Assembly (NCBI GenBank): GCA_903851195.1
Contig: CAINNJ010000051.1
Coordinates: forward strand, 33,218-97,217
Source: an uncultured Acidobacteriia bacterium
GTDB taxonomy: Bacteria; Acidobacteriota; Terriglobia; Bryobacterales; Bryobacteraceae
Reading direction: 5' to 3'
Length of the DNA stretch: 64,000 nt
Below the pieces are notes generated by a model. It did not search any database. It was not told the DNA's origin and saw only the letters and a list, made by a program, of their open reading frames with translations. Below, piece after piece: positions 7,256 to 16,315 of this stretch (its first letter is position 1; every line of letters starts with the position of its first letter). Both the position numbers and the translations under genes were made by a program.

Positions 7256-9841
7256 ATGCCGATTGTGTCTCCCAATCTGGACGACCGCACTTTCCGGCAA
7301 CTGATGGAGGAGGTGCGCAACCGCGCGGCGGCCGTGTGTCCGACGTGGACCGACATGTCGCCAGGCGACCCCGGCACGGTGCTGCTGGAACTGTTTGCTT
7401 ACCTGACGGAGATCATGCTGTACCGTCTCAATCGCATACCGGTGAAAGCCTATGCCGAGTTCCTGCGTTTAATCGGCGTCACCATGTTTCCGCCCTCGGC
7501 CGCGACGGTCAATCTGGTTTTTCGCCGCACCAGCGCCGGTGGCGCGCGCATCGAGATTCCGCGAAATACGCGGGTGAGCGTGGGCCGACCGTCGTCGGGC
7601 ACTGCGGCGCCGGTCTTCTATACGTCGCGCGCCGTTACCCTGGAGGCCGGGCAGCAGCAGGTGGAGGTTCTGGCGCAGAACAGCGAACCGGTGGAAGGGG
7701 AACTGGCGGGCAAGGGCACGGGGCTGCCGGGGCTGTGGGTCACGGCGGCGCGTCCGCCGATTGTTGCGCCGGCGACGGATGAACCGGGGCTGGTGGTGGG
7801 CGTGGAAGAGGCGGGCGCGGAACTCGACGACCGCGCGCCGGCGGTTTCCTTCGGCGGCAAAGCGTACCGGATCTGGAACGAAGTGGAGCACTTCACGAAT
7901 CTGACGGGCGACCGCCGCGTGTACACGGTGGACCGGGTCAGCGGCACCATCACGTTCGCGTCCGCCATTTTCGGCGAGAGCCCGTCGGGCGGTCTGGCGG
8001 CCACGGCGGAACTGCTGGCCGAAGTGCCCGCGAAGGACCGGGAGATCCGGCTTTGGTATCGCACGCAGGGCGGGCCTTCGGGCAACGTGGCGGCGAATAC
8101 GCTGACGGTGCTGAAGACGCCTGTCGCGGGAGTGGAAGTAAATAACCCGGCGCCCGCTACGGGCGGGCGGCCCGCGGAGACGCTGGAAAACGCACTGGCG
8201 CGCGGGCCGCTGAACCTGCACGCGCCGCAACGCGCGGTGACGGCGTCGGACTACGAAGGAGTTGCCCTGCGCAGTTCCGGCGCGATCGCGCGGGCGCGCG
8301 CCTTCACCACGGCGGCTCTGTGGGTGCATGCCGCGCCGGGCACCGTGGAGGTGCTGCTGGTGCCGTATATTCCCGAGAACGTGCGTCCGGACGACCGCAT
8401 CTCCGCCGCGACGCTGCAGGAGTATGCGACGGAGACCGCGCGCAGCCAGGTGCAGTCCGCGCTCGATGCGCGCCTGCCGCTGGCCACGGCGTGCCGGGTC
8501 GGGTGGGCGCGCATGAAGTCGGTCAAGGTGACGGGGCGGGTGGTGGCGCGGCGTGAGGAAGATCTGCCGTCGCTCCGCGGGCGCGTGTTGCGGCGGCTCT
8601 ATCAGACCATCAGTCCGCTGCCGAGCGCGGTGCATCCGACGGGCTGGCGGTTCGGCCAGGCGCTGCGGGCGTTTCATGTGTACGACATCGTCATGCCGGA
8701 AGCCGGGGTCAGCTATCTGGATCACGTGACGCTGCAGGTGGAGGATGTGCCGGAGAAGGATGTCACCTCGCTCGCGGCGGATCTCTTTCAGCCATCCACC
8801 TGGTATGCGGGCAGCGGTTCCACTCTTTACAGAACGCTCGACGACGGGGATGGCTGGGAGCCGGCAAAGAAGTTCGGGGATGAGAGCGTCCGGTGCGTGC
8901 GTGTCCACCGGCGCATTCCTGGCCTGGTGGCGGTTTCCACGAAGTTGACTTCCGGCGCTTCCCGCATTTATATTTCGCGCGACTGCGGCGAGAGTTGGGC
9001 GGTGGCGGCGGAGACCTCTTTCGAAGTGGAAGCGCTGGCGTGGACGATTCGCGACGGCGCACCGCTGCTCTTCCTCGCCACCGTGGTTGGCTTGTATCAA
9101 CTTTCGCTCGACGCGGACGCGGTGCCGCTGCAGATTCTGCTCGATTCCGGCCCCGCCGATCGCGGTCTTTACGCCGTGGCGGCACTCACGGATGTGCGCG
9201 GACAGGTCACGGTGGCGGTGGCGGCGCAGCGCACGGGCGGCGTGTTTATCTCGACGCAGGGCGGCAAGTCCGGCACGTTTCAGGACGTTGGTCTGCATGG
9301 GGAAGATGTGCGCGTGCTGGCCGTGCAGTACGACGGTCCGCGCTCGTTTCTCTGGGCCGGTGTTTCGGTCAGCGGCGCGGAGACGGGCACGGGCTGCTAC
9401 CGCGCGGAGCTGATGGAATCGAGGCTTTCGCCCGAAGGCTGGAAGCCGTTCGCGAAAGGCTGGAAAGGCGGCAGTTGCCGCGCGATCGCCTTCCAGGAAC
9501 AACGGGTGCTCGCGGCATCCTTTCAGGCCGGCGTGTTGTGGCTGGATTCGGGTAAAGCCGATCCTTCGTGGGAAGCCCCGGAGATTAACTGCCGCCTGCC
9601 GCAACGCGAACTGGGCCGTGTGTTTCAGAGGGTGGACGCGCTGGCGACGGATCCCGCGGGGAAAAGGCTCATGGCCGGAGGACCGGTGGGAGTCTACCGC
9701 AGCGGCGACGGCGGCGTTTTTTACAATTGCTGCTCCTGTTCGGAATTTACTTCCAAAGTTACTTTGCCGGATACGTGGCTCTTCTGTTCCGGCGAGCACG
9801 AGATCGAAGTGGTGGGGGAAGATGAGACGAAACGAGATTGA
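7256..9841 (+). CDS. baseplate J-like wedge protein fused to an Asp-box beta-propeller (Pvc11-like)
   Basis: 861 residues. The first ~500 are a baseplate J-like protein: FRQLMEEVRNRAAAVCPTW, DMSPGDPGTVLLELFAYLTE and LYRLNRIPVK near the N-terminus, and APQRAVTASDYEGVALRS around residue 330. Residues about 505-840 are unlike wedge proteins and look like a sialidase/BNR-type propeller with repeated Asp-box loops (YRTLDDGDGW, YISRDCGESW, FISTQGGKSG, YRSGDGG). A Cys-rich patch (NCCSCSEF) precedes the end. The reading frame is intact throughout, so this looks like one fusion protein. The propeller could act as an outward-facing binding module; that role is inference. Confidence 0.85.
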   Translation: MPIVSPNLDDRTFRQLMEEVRNRAAAVCPTWTDMSPGDPGTVLLELFAYLTEIMLYRLNRIPVKAYAEFLRLIGVTMFPPSAATVNLVFRRTSAGGARIEIPRNTRVSVGRPSSGTAAPVFYTSRAVTLEAGQQQVEVLAQNSEPVEGELAGKGTGLPGLWVTAARPPIVAPATDEPGLVVGVEEAGAELDDRAPAVSFGGKAYRIWNEVEHFTNLTGDRRVYTVDRVSGTITFASAIFGESPSGGLAATAELLAEVPAKDREIRLWYRTQGGPSGNVAANTLTVLKTPVAGVEVNNPAPATGGRPAETLENALARGPLNLHAPQRAVTASDYEGVALRSSGAIARARAFTTAALWVHAAPGTVEVLLVPYIPENVRPDDRISAATLQEYATETARSQVQSALDARLPLATACRVGWARMKSVKVTGRVVARREEDLPSLRGRVLRRLYQTISPLPSAVHPTGWRFGQALRAFHVYDIVMPEAGVSYLDHVTLQVEDVPEKDVTSLAADLFQPSTWYAGSGSTLYRTLDDGDGWEPAKKFGDESVRCVRVHRRIPGLVAVSTKLTSGASRIYISRDCGESWAVAAETSFEVEALAWTIRDGAPLLFLATVVGLYQLSLDADAVPLQILLDSGPADRGLYAVAALTDVRGQVTVAVAAQRTGGVFISTQGGKSGTFQDVGLHGEDVRVLAVQYDGPRSFLWAGVSVSGAETGTGCYRAELMESRLSPEGWKPFAKGWKGGSCRAIAFQEQRVLAASFQAGVLWLDSGKADPSWEAPEINCRLPQRELGRVFQRVDALATDPAGKRLMAGGPVGVYRSGDGGVFYNCCSCSEFTSKVTLPDTWLFCSGEHEIEVVGEDETKRD

Positions 9842-10415
9842 ACGGCTGCTCCCCTCCGTGTTTCGCCGCACCGTTGGCGATAAGACGCCGCTGGCCGCGC
9901 TGCTGGAAGTTATGGAGCACTTACACCGGCCGTCCGAGCAGGTGCTGACGCGGCTCGATTCCTTTTTCGATCCCCGGCGCGCGCCGGACGCGTTCGTGCC
10001 GTTTCTTGCCAGCTGGGTGGATCTGGAACGGATCTTCGAACAACCCGCTCATATTCTGGCCCGAAGCGCACAAAGCGCAGGGGGCGGGCAGACGACCGGG
10101 TCCGCCGCGTCGCCATTGAGCACCGGGATGGGCAGACTGCGGGAACTGACGGCGTCCGCGGCGTATCTGGCCAGCTGGCGCGGGACGAAATACGGGCTGC
10201 TGCGGTACCTGGAGATTGCCACCGGACACACGGAGTTCGAAATCGATGAAAACGTCGCGGACGCCGAGGGGCTGAAAAGACCGTTTCACATGAGGATCCG
10301 CGCCCCTGAAACGCTGCTCGCCCACCGCGCACTACTGATCAGGATCATCGAGGAAGAAAAGCCCGCTTACGTGACTTACTCACTGGACTTCCTGCCGGGC
10401 ACGGCGAAGTTATAA
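9822..10415 (+). CDS. baseplate/tail protein I-like (Pvc12-like)
   Basis: 197 residues from the ATG at 9822, chosen because it has a GGTGGGGGAA ribosome-binding site and overlaps the wedge gene by 20 bases; the longer in-frame ORF from 9618 runs inside that gene. The N-terminus reads MRRNEIERLLPSVFRRT, followed by FFDPRRAPDAFVPFLASWV and YLASWRGTKYGLLRYLEIATG, the pattern of the P2 tail protein I domain found in eCIS baseplates. It is the last recognisable structural gene of the locus. Confidence 0.82.
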   Translation: MRRNEIERLLPSVFRRTVGDKTPLAALLEVMEHLHRPSEQVLTRLDSFFDPRRAPDAFVPFLASWVDLERIFEQPAHILARSAQSAGGGQTTGSAASPLSTGMGRLRELTASAAYLASWRGTKYGLLRYLEIATGHTEFEIDENVADAEGLKRPFHMRIRAPETLLAHRALLIRIIEEEKPAYVTYSLDFLPGTAKL

Positions 10416-10530
10416 AAAATATTATAGAATCAACACTCGGTCAGGCTGTCGTTACTGATATCGAAACTTATATCGAAGTAACCGGATCGGATGTAAACCA
10501 CCGGATGGAAACCAAGGAGACCCGACTCAA

Positions 10531-11682
10531 ATGCCAAGCGCATTCGCGATTACTCCCGCGGCAAGCACCCTGCGACTCGACGCGCAGGGACGCGGGGAAC
10601 TCAGTTTTACGGTAACCAACACCAGCGGCCGCCCGCTGCGCGGCAGGGCGAAAGTGCAGGCGCAGGATCCTTCTCAGCAGTCCTGGTTCCGGCTCGAAGG
10701 GGAACCCGAGCGGAACTTCGCGGCCGATAAGAGCACGGATCAGTTCGTCGTCAAAGTCAATGCCCCGCCGAACACACCTCCGGGGAAGGCCGTGATGCAT
10801 CTGGACATGTCCTCCGTGGAAAATCCGGACGAGGTTTTCACCATCGGCCCGATGGTTTCCTGCGAACTGATCAGGCAGGACGTGGTGAAAAAGAAAATTC
10901 CCTGGTGGGTTTACGCGGTCGGCGCGGGCGTAGTTGTACTTTTAATTGCCGTGCTGCTGCTGACGCGGACCGCGAAAGTGCCGAATGTGGTGAATATGTC
11001 GTTCGCCGATGCGCAGAAAGAACTGGAAGCGGCGGGTATGAAGCTGGGGCAGACGAATCAGAAGTCGACGGGTAAGCCTGCCGGCACCGTGCTCGCGCAG
11101 ACGCCGGCCGCCGGAGAAGCGATGCCCGACCACAAGATTATTAATCTGGACGTGGAGCAGGAACCGCCGCACGACGTCGCCGTGCCTGCCATAGTAGGCC
11201 TTTCTCTGACCGATGCGCAGGACAAACTGACCAAGGCCAGTCTCAAGCCGGGTAAGTTCACCTATGACCTGAATTCGCCGGGTAAGCCGAATTTCGTTCT
11301 CGATCAGAATCCCCGAAAAGATATTCGGGTGCCGTTCGACACCGAAGTCGATCTGGTGGTCAAGGGAGATTCCGTTCCGGTTCCGGCGCTGGTGGGTAAT
11401 TCCCTTCAGAATGCGGTGATCCAGCTGCAGAATATGGATCTGCAGATGGCGCTGTCGGAACAGGTGATCGATGCAAGAATCAAAGCGCCGGGCACGATTG
11501 TCGCCCAGAATCCGGCGCCGCAGATCATGGTTGCCAGAAAGTCGACCATCGCGATGACGGTCGCCAAAGCGCCCAATGTGGTGATCAGTTACAACCCGGT
11601 CTTTTATGAAAGACTGAATGCGCAGTCGAAAATGAGCCTGCAGTCGATTTCCAGCGGCCGGGCGCTGGCGCCGCAGAAATAG
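10531..11682 (+). CDS. Ig-like / transmembrane / triple-PASTA protein
   Basis: 383 residues, preceded by an AAGGAG site. Residues about 1-115 form an Ig-like sandwich (LDAQGRGELSFTVTNTSGRP) without a signal peptide, about 127-147 is one membrane helix (WWVYAVGAGVVVLLIAVLLL), and about 150-365 hold three PASTA repeats (VPNVVNMSFADAQKEL, VPAIVGLSLTDAQDKL, VPALVGNSLQNAVIQL). PASTA domains bind peptidoglycan or muropeptides in known kinases and PBPs. Here no kinase is attached. It lies 115 bases after the last baseplate gene on the same strand, so an envelope-anchoring role for the injection system is conceivable but unproven. Confidence 0.8.
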   Translation: MPSAFAITPAASTLRLDAQGRGELSFTVTNTSGRPLRGRAKVQAQDPSQQSWFRLEGEPERNFAADKSTDQFVVKVNAPPNTPPGKAVMHLDMSSVENPDEVFTIGPMVSCELIRQDVVKKKIPWWVYAVGAGVVVLLIAVLLLTRTAKVPNVVNMSFADAQKELEAAGMKLGQTNQKSTGKPAGTVLAQTPAAGEAMPDHKIINLDVEQEPPHDVAVPAIVGLSLTDAQDKLTKASLKPGKFTYDLNSPGKPNFVLDQNPRKDIRVPFDTEVDLVVKGDSVPVPALVGNSLQNAVIQLQNMDLQMALSEQVIDARIKAPGTIVAQNPAPQIMVARKSTIAMTVAKAPNVVISYNPVFYERLNAQSKMSLQSISSGRALAPQK

Positions 11683-11689
11683 CAGGGCC

Positions 11690-12172
11690 ATGAAGATCGC
11701 CGTCGCCGTATTAATTCTTCTGGTTGCCCTGTTTGTCGTTTCCATATGGATGGGTTCGAAGAAGGAAGACTCCGGAAGTTCCGCGGCGGCGCCGCAACCC
11801 TCCTGGGTACAGAGTCTGCAGACCACGTTCGGCGGCCATGAAACGTTCGTGGCCGCCGGCGAGGTGAGCGCGCCGTGTTTCAGCGGCGCCGCCTTTCAGC
11901 TTCCTTCGGCGCGGCCCTGTTCCGGCGAAATCGCGGCGGCAAAGCCTTCCATCCGGACCCTCCATCTGGCCCTGGCCGGACCGGACCCCTCGAAACCGGG
12001 TCTTCTGCGTCCGGCCACCATCACCATCAACTCCAAAGACGGCTCGCTGGCGCCGATGAAAGTGCAACTTACTTTGAAGAATCCGGACACGAAGTCGATC
12101 AAAGTTCTGAGTCAGGGCGCCACGTTCTCGATTCAGTGCGATGCGGCTCCGTGCCGGGTCGCGTTGCTTTAA
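11690..12172 (+). CDS. membrane-anchored protein of unknown function
   Basis: 160 residues beginning 7 bases after the PASTA gene. One N-terminal helix (IAVAVLILLVALFVVSIWMG) anchors a periplasmic/extracytoplasmic domain with strands such as ATITINSKDGSLAPMKVQL and a Cys near the end (IQCDAAPCRVALL). No family recognised. Tight spacing suggests co-expression with the PASTA protein. Confidence 0.65.
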   Translation: MKIAVAVLILLVALFVVSIWMGSKKEDSGSSAAAPQPSWVQSLQTTFGGHETFVAAGEVSAPCFSGAAFQLPSARPCSGEIAAAKPSIRTLHLALAGPDPSKPGLLRPATITINSKDGSLAPMKVQLTLKNPDTKSIKVLSQGATFSIQCDAAPCRVALL

Positions 12173-12180
12173 GAGAACCG

Positions 12181-12957
12181 TCAGACGACGGCTTTCACGA
12201 TGGCGGGTATCGAACCAATCAGCAGGAACACGGCCCAGATGAGAGCCAGCACCAGGACGATAATCGCGGCCACCGCGTCGGTAATGCTGACCAGGATAAC
12301 CGGCACCAGACCGTGCAGAAAACCGATGACGATATTGGCAATCAGCGAGGTCACGATGATGAGCACGAAGCCTTTGTTCTGTAGAAACCGCTGCTGCGCC
12401 AGAACAAGGACGACGGCGAAGGCGACCTTCAGAAACATCAGCAGACTGAGCGCCGCCGCCGCGCCGCCCCGGTTGAAAAAGCCCCAGACCACCAGATAAG
12501 CCAGCGTGCCGAACGGAACCGCCGTGAACAGCGCAATCATGATCATCAGCTTGACGAAAGCCGCGATCGCCAGACCAATACCGGCCAAAATGATCAGGAT
12601 CGACACGATCAGCGTGACCACGCCCTGCACTCGGCCCGTCAAGCGCTCGGGAAGCAACAACGGCAGGCCCATCAGGATCACCGTAAAAACCAGCAGGCCG
12701 TCGAGCAGGGCCATATCGCCGATTGCCATGCCGGGCGGCTTACTGACGGAGTGGCTGTCGTTCACCAGCTGGGTCGCCATATTCGCGCGCTCACTTGCGC
12801 TGTATCCGGTCAGTTGTGCCTGGATGGACGTATTCAGTGAAGCGTCGTCCGGTTTGGGCGCGGGTATCACGGACGAGGAGCCCACTTCCACCAGCACGGC
12901 AATAACAATCAGGATGACGGCAATGATAAACAGCGGCGTTCGCAGGCTATCGAGCAT
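12181..12957 (-). CDS. multi-pass membrane protein of unknown function
   Basis: 258 residues, strongly hydrophobic with about six to seven helices: one at the N-terminus (FIIAVILIVIAVLVEVG), a polar loop at residues 28-85, then a run of helices to the C-terminus (IIVLVLALIWAVFLLIGSI). It converges on the preceding gene with only an 8-base gap and is divergent from the RlpA gene. No family recognised. Confidence 0.65.
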   Translation of the reverse strand: MLDSLRTPLFIIAVILIVIAVLVEVGSSSVIPAPKPDDASLNTSIQAQLTGYSASERANMATQLVNDSHSVSKPPGMAIGDMALLDGLLVFTVILMGLPLLLPERLTGRVQGVVTLIVSILIILAGIGLAIAAFVKLMIMIALFTAVPFGTLAYLVVWGFFNRGGAAAALSLLMFLKVAFAVVLVLAQQRFLQNKGFVLIIVTSLIANIVIGFLHGLVPVILVSITDAVAAIIVLVLALIWAVFLLIGSIPAIVKAVV

Positions 12958-12980
12958 AACTGGCTCAGTGAAGGAGGTCT

Positions 12981-13640
12981 ATGTTGTCGCAAACTGATTA
13001 TACGCGCAGACGGACTGCCGGAGCACTTACTTTTTTGAGCCTGGCGGCACTTACTTTGTACGGTTGCGGTAAGAAGGCAGCCGCTCCCGAGCGTCCTTCC
13101 GAATCGGGCATCGCGAGCTGGTACGGGCACCCGTATCACGGCCGTAAGACGGCCAGCGGCGAGACTTACGACATGGAGGGCAAAACCGCCGCGCACCGCA
13201 CGCTCGCGTTCGGCACGGTGGTGCAGGTGACGAACACGGAGAACTCCCGCCAGGTGGAAGTCCGCATCAACGATCGCGGACCGTTCGTGGCGGGCCGCAT
13301 TATCGATCTGTCGCATGGGGCGGCACAAAGCCTCGGGATCACCGGCACGGGCAAGGTCCGCCTGGAGGTGGTCAGTGCGCCGCCAACACGCGGTCTGGAC
13401 TCCTTCGCTGTCCAGACCGGTGCTTATACGGATCGCGCCGAGGCAGACCGCGCCCGCGCCGCTCTGGCGGCGTTCGGCGAGACGCGCGTCGTACAGCGCG
13501 AAGGGGACCAGACCTGGCGGGTCCTTGCCGGCATGGAACAGAGCGAAGACGCCGCGAATCGTCTTGCGGACCGGATCCGCGCCGCGCCCGGCGTTACTGC
13601 CGCGGACGTGTTCGTCGTCCGACTCGACCCGGAAAACTGA
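12981..13640 (+). CDS. rlpA: RlpA-like septal lipoprotein (double-psi barrel plus SPOR)
   Basis: 219 residues with a strong GGAGG site 5 bases before the ATG. A lipoprotein signal ends at LTLYGC (Cys29). Residues about 42-130 are the double-psi beta-barrel lytic transglycosylase domain: SGIASWYGHPYHGRKTASGE, LAFGTVVQV, VRINDRGPFVAGRIIDLS. Residues about 140-215 are a SPOR domain (FAVQTGAYTDRAEADRARA), which binds denuded septal glycan. RlpA cleaves peptidoglycan lacking stem peptides at the septum. Nothing unusual apart from its compact size. Confidence 0.85.
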   Translation: MLSQTDYTRRRTAGALTFLSLAALTLYGCGKKAAAPERPSESGIASWYGHPYHGRKTASGETYDMEGKTAAHRTLAFGTVVQVTNTENSRQVEVRINDRGPFVAGRIIDLSHGAAQSLGITGTGKVRLEVVSAPPTRGLDSFAVQTGAYTDRAEADRARAALAAFGETRVVQREGDQTWRVLAGMEQSEDAANRLADRIRAAPGVTAADVFVVRLDPEN

Positions 13641-13683
13641 ACCCGATCATGTATTGTTTACGTGAACGGATTTTTGAACAACT

Positions 13684-15717
13684 ATGAAGACGATGCGATT
13701 GGCAGCCGCCCTCCTGGTGGCGACCGGCATTCCCGCGCTCGCCCAGTCCAAAGCGAACACGACGCCCGATCTTTCGAAAGAGTGGCCGACCTACGGGCAC
13801 GATTCGGGCGGCATGCGCTTCTCGCCCGTGGCGCAGATCAATACCACGAACGTCGATAAACTCAAAGTCGCGTGGGTCTATCATATGCGGCCGGCCAACA
13901 TGCCCGCCGCGCAGCCGGCGCCACCGGCAGGCCGCGGCGCGGGCGGGGCGGTGGGCGACACGCCGGACTTCCCCGGTGGCGGGCGGGGACGCGGACGCGG
14001 CGGCAACGGCATGCGCCCCAGCAGCGTGACGCCCCTGGTGATCAACGGCATCATGTACCTCTCCACGCCGTACCAGCGCGTGGTCGCCATCGACCCGGCC
14101 ACGGGCAAAGAGATCTGGGCGTACCAGCTTCCTTTCGGCACTCCCGCAACCCGCGGCGTCGAATACTGGGGCGGCGACGGCAAGACTCCGCCGCAGATCG
14201 TCTTCGGCTCCAGCGACGGCAAACTCTACTCGCTGGACGCCGCTACCGGCAAGCCGGCCGAGGGTTTCGGCGACAACGGCATCGTGAATATGAACACGCC
14301 GGAAATCATGCGCGGACTGCCGGGCCGCAACGCGCTGACGGCACCGCCCATCGTCTATAAAAACTTCGTGATCGCGGGCGGCACCACGCAGGAAAATCCT
14401 CCGCTGGGTCCGGCCGGCGACGTGCGCGCGTGGGATATGCGCACCGGCAAGGTGGCGTGGACGTTCCACTCGATTCCCGGTCCGGGCGAGAAGTTTCACG
14501 ACACGTGGGCGGGCGACAGCTGGAAGAACCGCTCCGGCGTGAACGTGTGGGGCGCCATTACGGTGGATGCGCAGCGCGGCATCGTCTACATGCCGTTCGG
14601 CGCGCCTTCGGTGGATCAGTACGGCGGCGACCGCGCGGGCGATAACCTGTTCAGCACCAGCCTGGTGGCGGCGGACGCCAATACGGGCAAGTACCTCTGG
14701 CATTTCCAGATTGTGCATCACGATATCTGGGACGCCGATCTGACCGGCGCTCCGGCGCTGATCGACGTAAAGCAGGGCGGCCGCACCATCCCCGCCGTGG
14801 CCGCGATTAACAAAGTGGGCCTGCTTTTCCTTCTGGACCGCGTGACCGGCAAGCCGCTGTTCGGCGTGGAAGAACGCGCCGTGCCGCAAAGCGAAGTGCC
14901 GCTCGAACGCACCTCGAAGACGCAGCCGTTCCCCGTGAAGCCGCCGCCACTGTCCCGCATGACGATGAGCATGGCGGACCTGGCCACCGTGACTCCCGAA
15001 CTGGAAGCCGCGTGCAAGGAATTGGTCAAGGGAATGCAGATGGGCGGCCCGTATCTGCCGGTCAGCTACAACCGGCTCCGGGTGCAGTTCCCGGGCAATC
15101 ATGGCGGCGTGAACTGGGGCGGCACGTCGTTCAGCCCGCAACTGGGTTACCTGTTCGTGAACACCAATGAACTGGGACAGATCTCCGGGGTGAAAGATCA
15201 CGATCCCAAGGCCGGTCCGGCCATCGGCGCGGGTTCGGGCAACCGCGTGGATCCGGGCGGTGTGTACGAGGGCATTCCGGGCGGCGGCCGGTTCAGCGTG
15301 CGCAACGGCGATTCGCCGCAGCAACTGCCCTGTCAGCAGCCGCCATGGGGACAATTGTCGGCGGTCAACGTGAATACCGGAGAGTTCGTCTGGCGGGTGC
15401 CGCTCGGAGTCACCGACAGCCTGCCCGCGGATAAGCAGAAGACCGGACGCCCCGGCAACGGCGGCACCATCGCCACGGCCGGCGGACTGGTGTTCGTCGG
15501 CGCCACCGACGACGGCCGGTTCCGCGCTTTCGACGCCAAAAACGGCAAAGAGCTGTGGACCTACAAACTCAACGGGGCCGCGGAAGCCACTCCCATGACC
15601 TATGAGGCGAAGGACGGGAAGCAGTACGTGGTGATCACGGCTACCGGCGGCGGATTCTTCAACAATCCGGTGACGGACGACGCCGTGATGGCTTTCGCTC
15701 TCGACGGTTCCAAATAA
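13684..15717 (+). CDS. PQQ-dependent dehydrogenase-type beta-propeller protein
   Basis: 677 residues with a signal peptide (LAAALLVATGIPALAQS). The mature N-terminus reads EWPTYGHDSGGMRFSPVAQI, the quinoprotein glucose/alcohol dehydrogenase pattern, followed by propeller blades (VVAIDPATGKEIWAYQLPFG, LYSLDAATGKPAEGFGDNG, VFVGATDDGRFRAFDAKNGK). Related enzymes oxidise sugars or alcohols in the periplasm with PQQ. An insertion around residues 75-115 is Gly/Arg-rich ([12 protein letters not shown]). The substrate cannot be assigned. Confidence 0.82.
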   Translation: MKTMRLAAALLVATGIPALAQSKANTTPDLSKEWPTYGHDSGGMRFSPVAQINTTNVDKLKVAWVYHMRPANMPAAQPAPPAGRGAGGAVGDTPDFPGGGRGRGRGGNGMRPSSVTPLVINGIMYLSTPYQRVVAIDPATGKEIWAYQLPFGTPATRGVEYWGGDGKTPPQIVFGSSDGKLYSLDAATGKPAEGFGDNGIVNMNTPEIMRGLPGRNALTAPPIVYKNFVIAGGTTQENPPLGPAGDVRAWDMRTGKVAWTFHSIPGPGEKFHDTWAGDSWKNRSGVNVWGAITVDAQRGIVYMPFGAPSVDQYGGDRAGDNLFSTSLVAADANTGKYLWHFQIVHHDIWDADLTGAPALIDVKQGGRTIPAVAAINKVGLLFLLDRVTGKPLFGVEERAVPQSEVPLERTSKTQPFPVKPPPLSRMTMSMADLATVTPELEAACKELVKGMQMGGPYLPVSYNRLRVQFPGNHGGVNWGGTSFSPQLGYLFVNTNELGQISGVKDHDPKAGPAIGAGSGNRVDPGGVYEGIPGGGRFSVRNGDSPQQLPCQQPPWGQLSAVNVNTGEFVWRVPLGVTDSLPADKQKTGRPGNGGTIATAGGLVFVGATDDGRFRAFDAKNGKELWTYKLNGAAEATPMTYEAKDGKQYVVITATGGGFFNNPVTDDAVMAFALDGSK

Positions 15718-15730
15718 ACGTCAGGACGTA

Positions 15731-15789
15731 AAAAAGCCTCTTGTCTGGTCGGCCGCTCCGGAGAGCGGCGCCTGGACAAGAGGCTTTTT
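15731..15789. terminator. bidirectional intrinsic terminator
   Basis: A perfect 15-bp inverted repeat: AAAAAGCCTCTTGTC at 15731-15745 and GACAAGAGGCTTTTT at 15775-15789. It encloses an inner GCCGCT/AGCGGC stem. A-tract on one side and T-tract on the other make it usable from both strands, which fits its place between the converging PQQ-protein and cytochrome genes. Confidence 0.92.
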
Positions 15790-15814
15790 CAGTTCCCGGC
15801 GCGGGGCGCCGTGA

Positions 15815-16201
15815 CTACATGCCTTTGAATTTGCTGCCGTCGCGATAAACCATGTGGCATCCGCCACAGGTCGGGCGGACTTTGGCCAGGGCGGCCTTCT
15901 GGTCATCGATGCTGGTCGCCGAAGCGGCGGCTTTCAGCGCTTCGCTCGCGCTCATGGAGAACTTCACGGCGTCGTCTTTGCCCTTGGCTTTCCAGAAAGC
16001 GGTCATCTGGTCGAACGCAGCGGCTGCGTCTTTCGCTTTGGCGGCAACCGCGGCGACGTCGCCGCCGGCAACTGCGCCGTTCGCCGCGCCGTTGGCGCCC
16101 GCGGCGGCCTTCATCATGGCCTGGTAGTCAGAAAGGTCGTCGGCGAGCATCCCGAACGCCCCGAAAGCGAGAATCGAAATAAGAAGTGTAGCTTTACGCA
16201 T
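15815..16201 (-). CDS. exported cytochrome c'-like protein
   Basis: 128 residues: signal peptide (MRKATLLISILAFGAFGML), an Ala-rich helical body, and a single haem-attachment motif CGGCH at residues 112-116, close to the C-terminus. Length and a C-terminal CxxCH fit the cytochrome c' four-helix family. An alternative start four codons upstream (16213) is equally possible. It probably carries electrons or senses gas in the periplasm; which is unknown. Very Ala/Gly-rich segment at residues 31-50. Confidence 0.78.
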   Translation of the reverse strand: MRKATLLISILAFGAFGMLADDLSDYQAMMKAAAGANGAANGAVAGGDVAAVAAKAKDAAAAFDQMTAFWKAKGKDDAVKFSMSASEALKAAASATSIDDQKAALAKVRPTCGGCHMVYRDGSKFKGM

Positions 16202-16315
16202 GGTGTACAGCATATCGCGTTCATGGTGTCCGGGGTATAACAACGGCGGATTATGAACATCAAATAATTTCCGGCCTCTTCTCACGAACCGGGGTGAGCC
16301 GTTACAATTGCGACA

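Noticed and set aside
7469..9871. 800-residue minus-strand frame opposite the baseplate J fusion
   Set aside because: Low-complexity Arg/His/Ala composition typical of an antisense shadow; plus-strand frame carries clear domains.
13594..15354. 586-residue minus-strand frame opposite the PQQ-type gene
   Set aside because: Arg/Ala/His-rich antisense shadow; propeller blades are clear on the plus strand.
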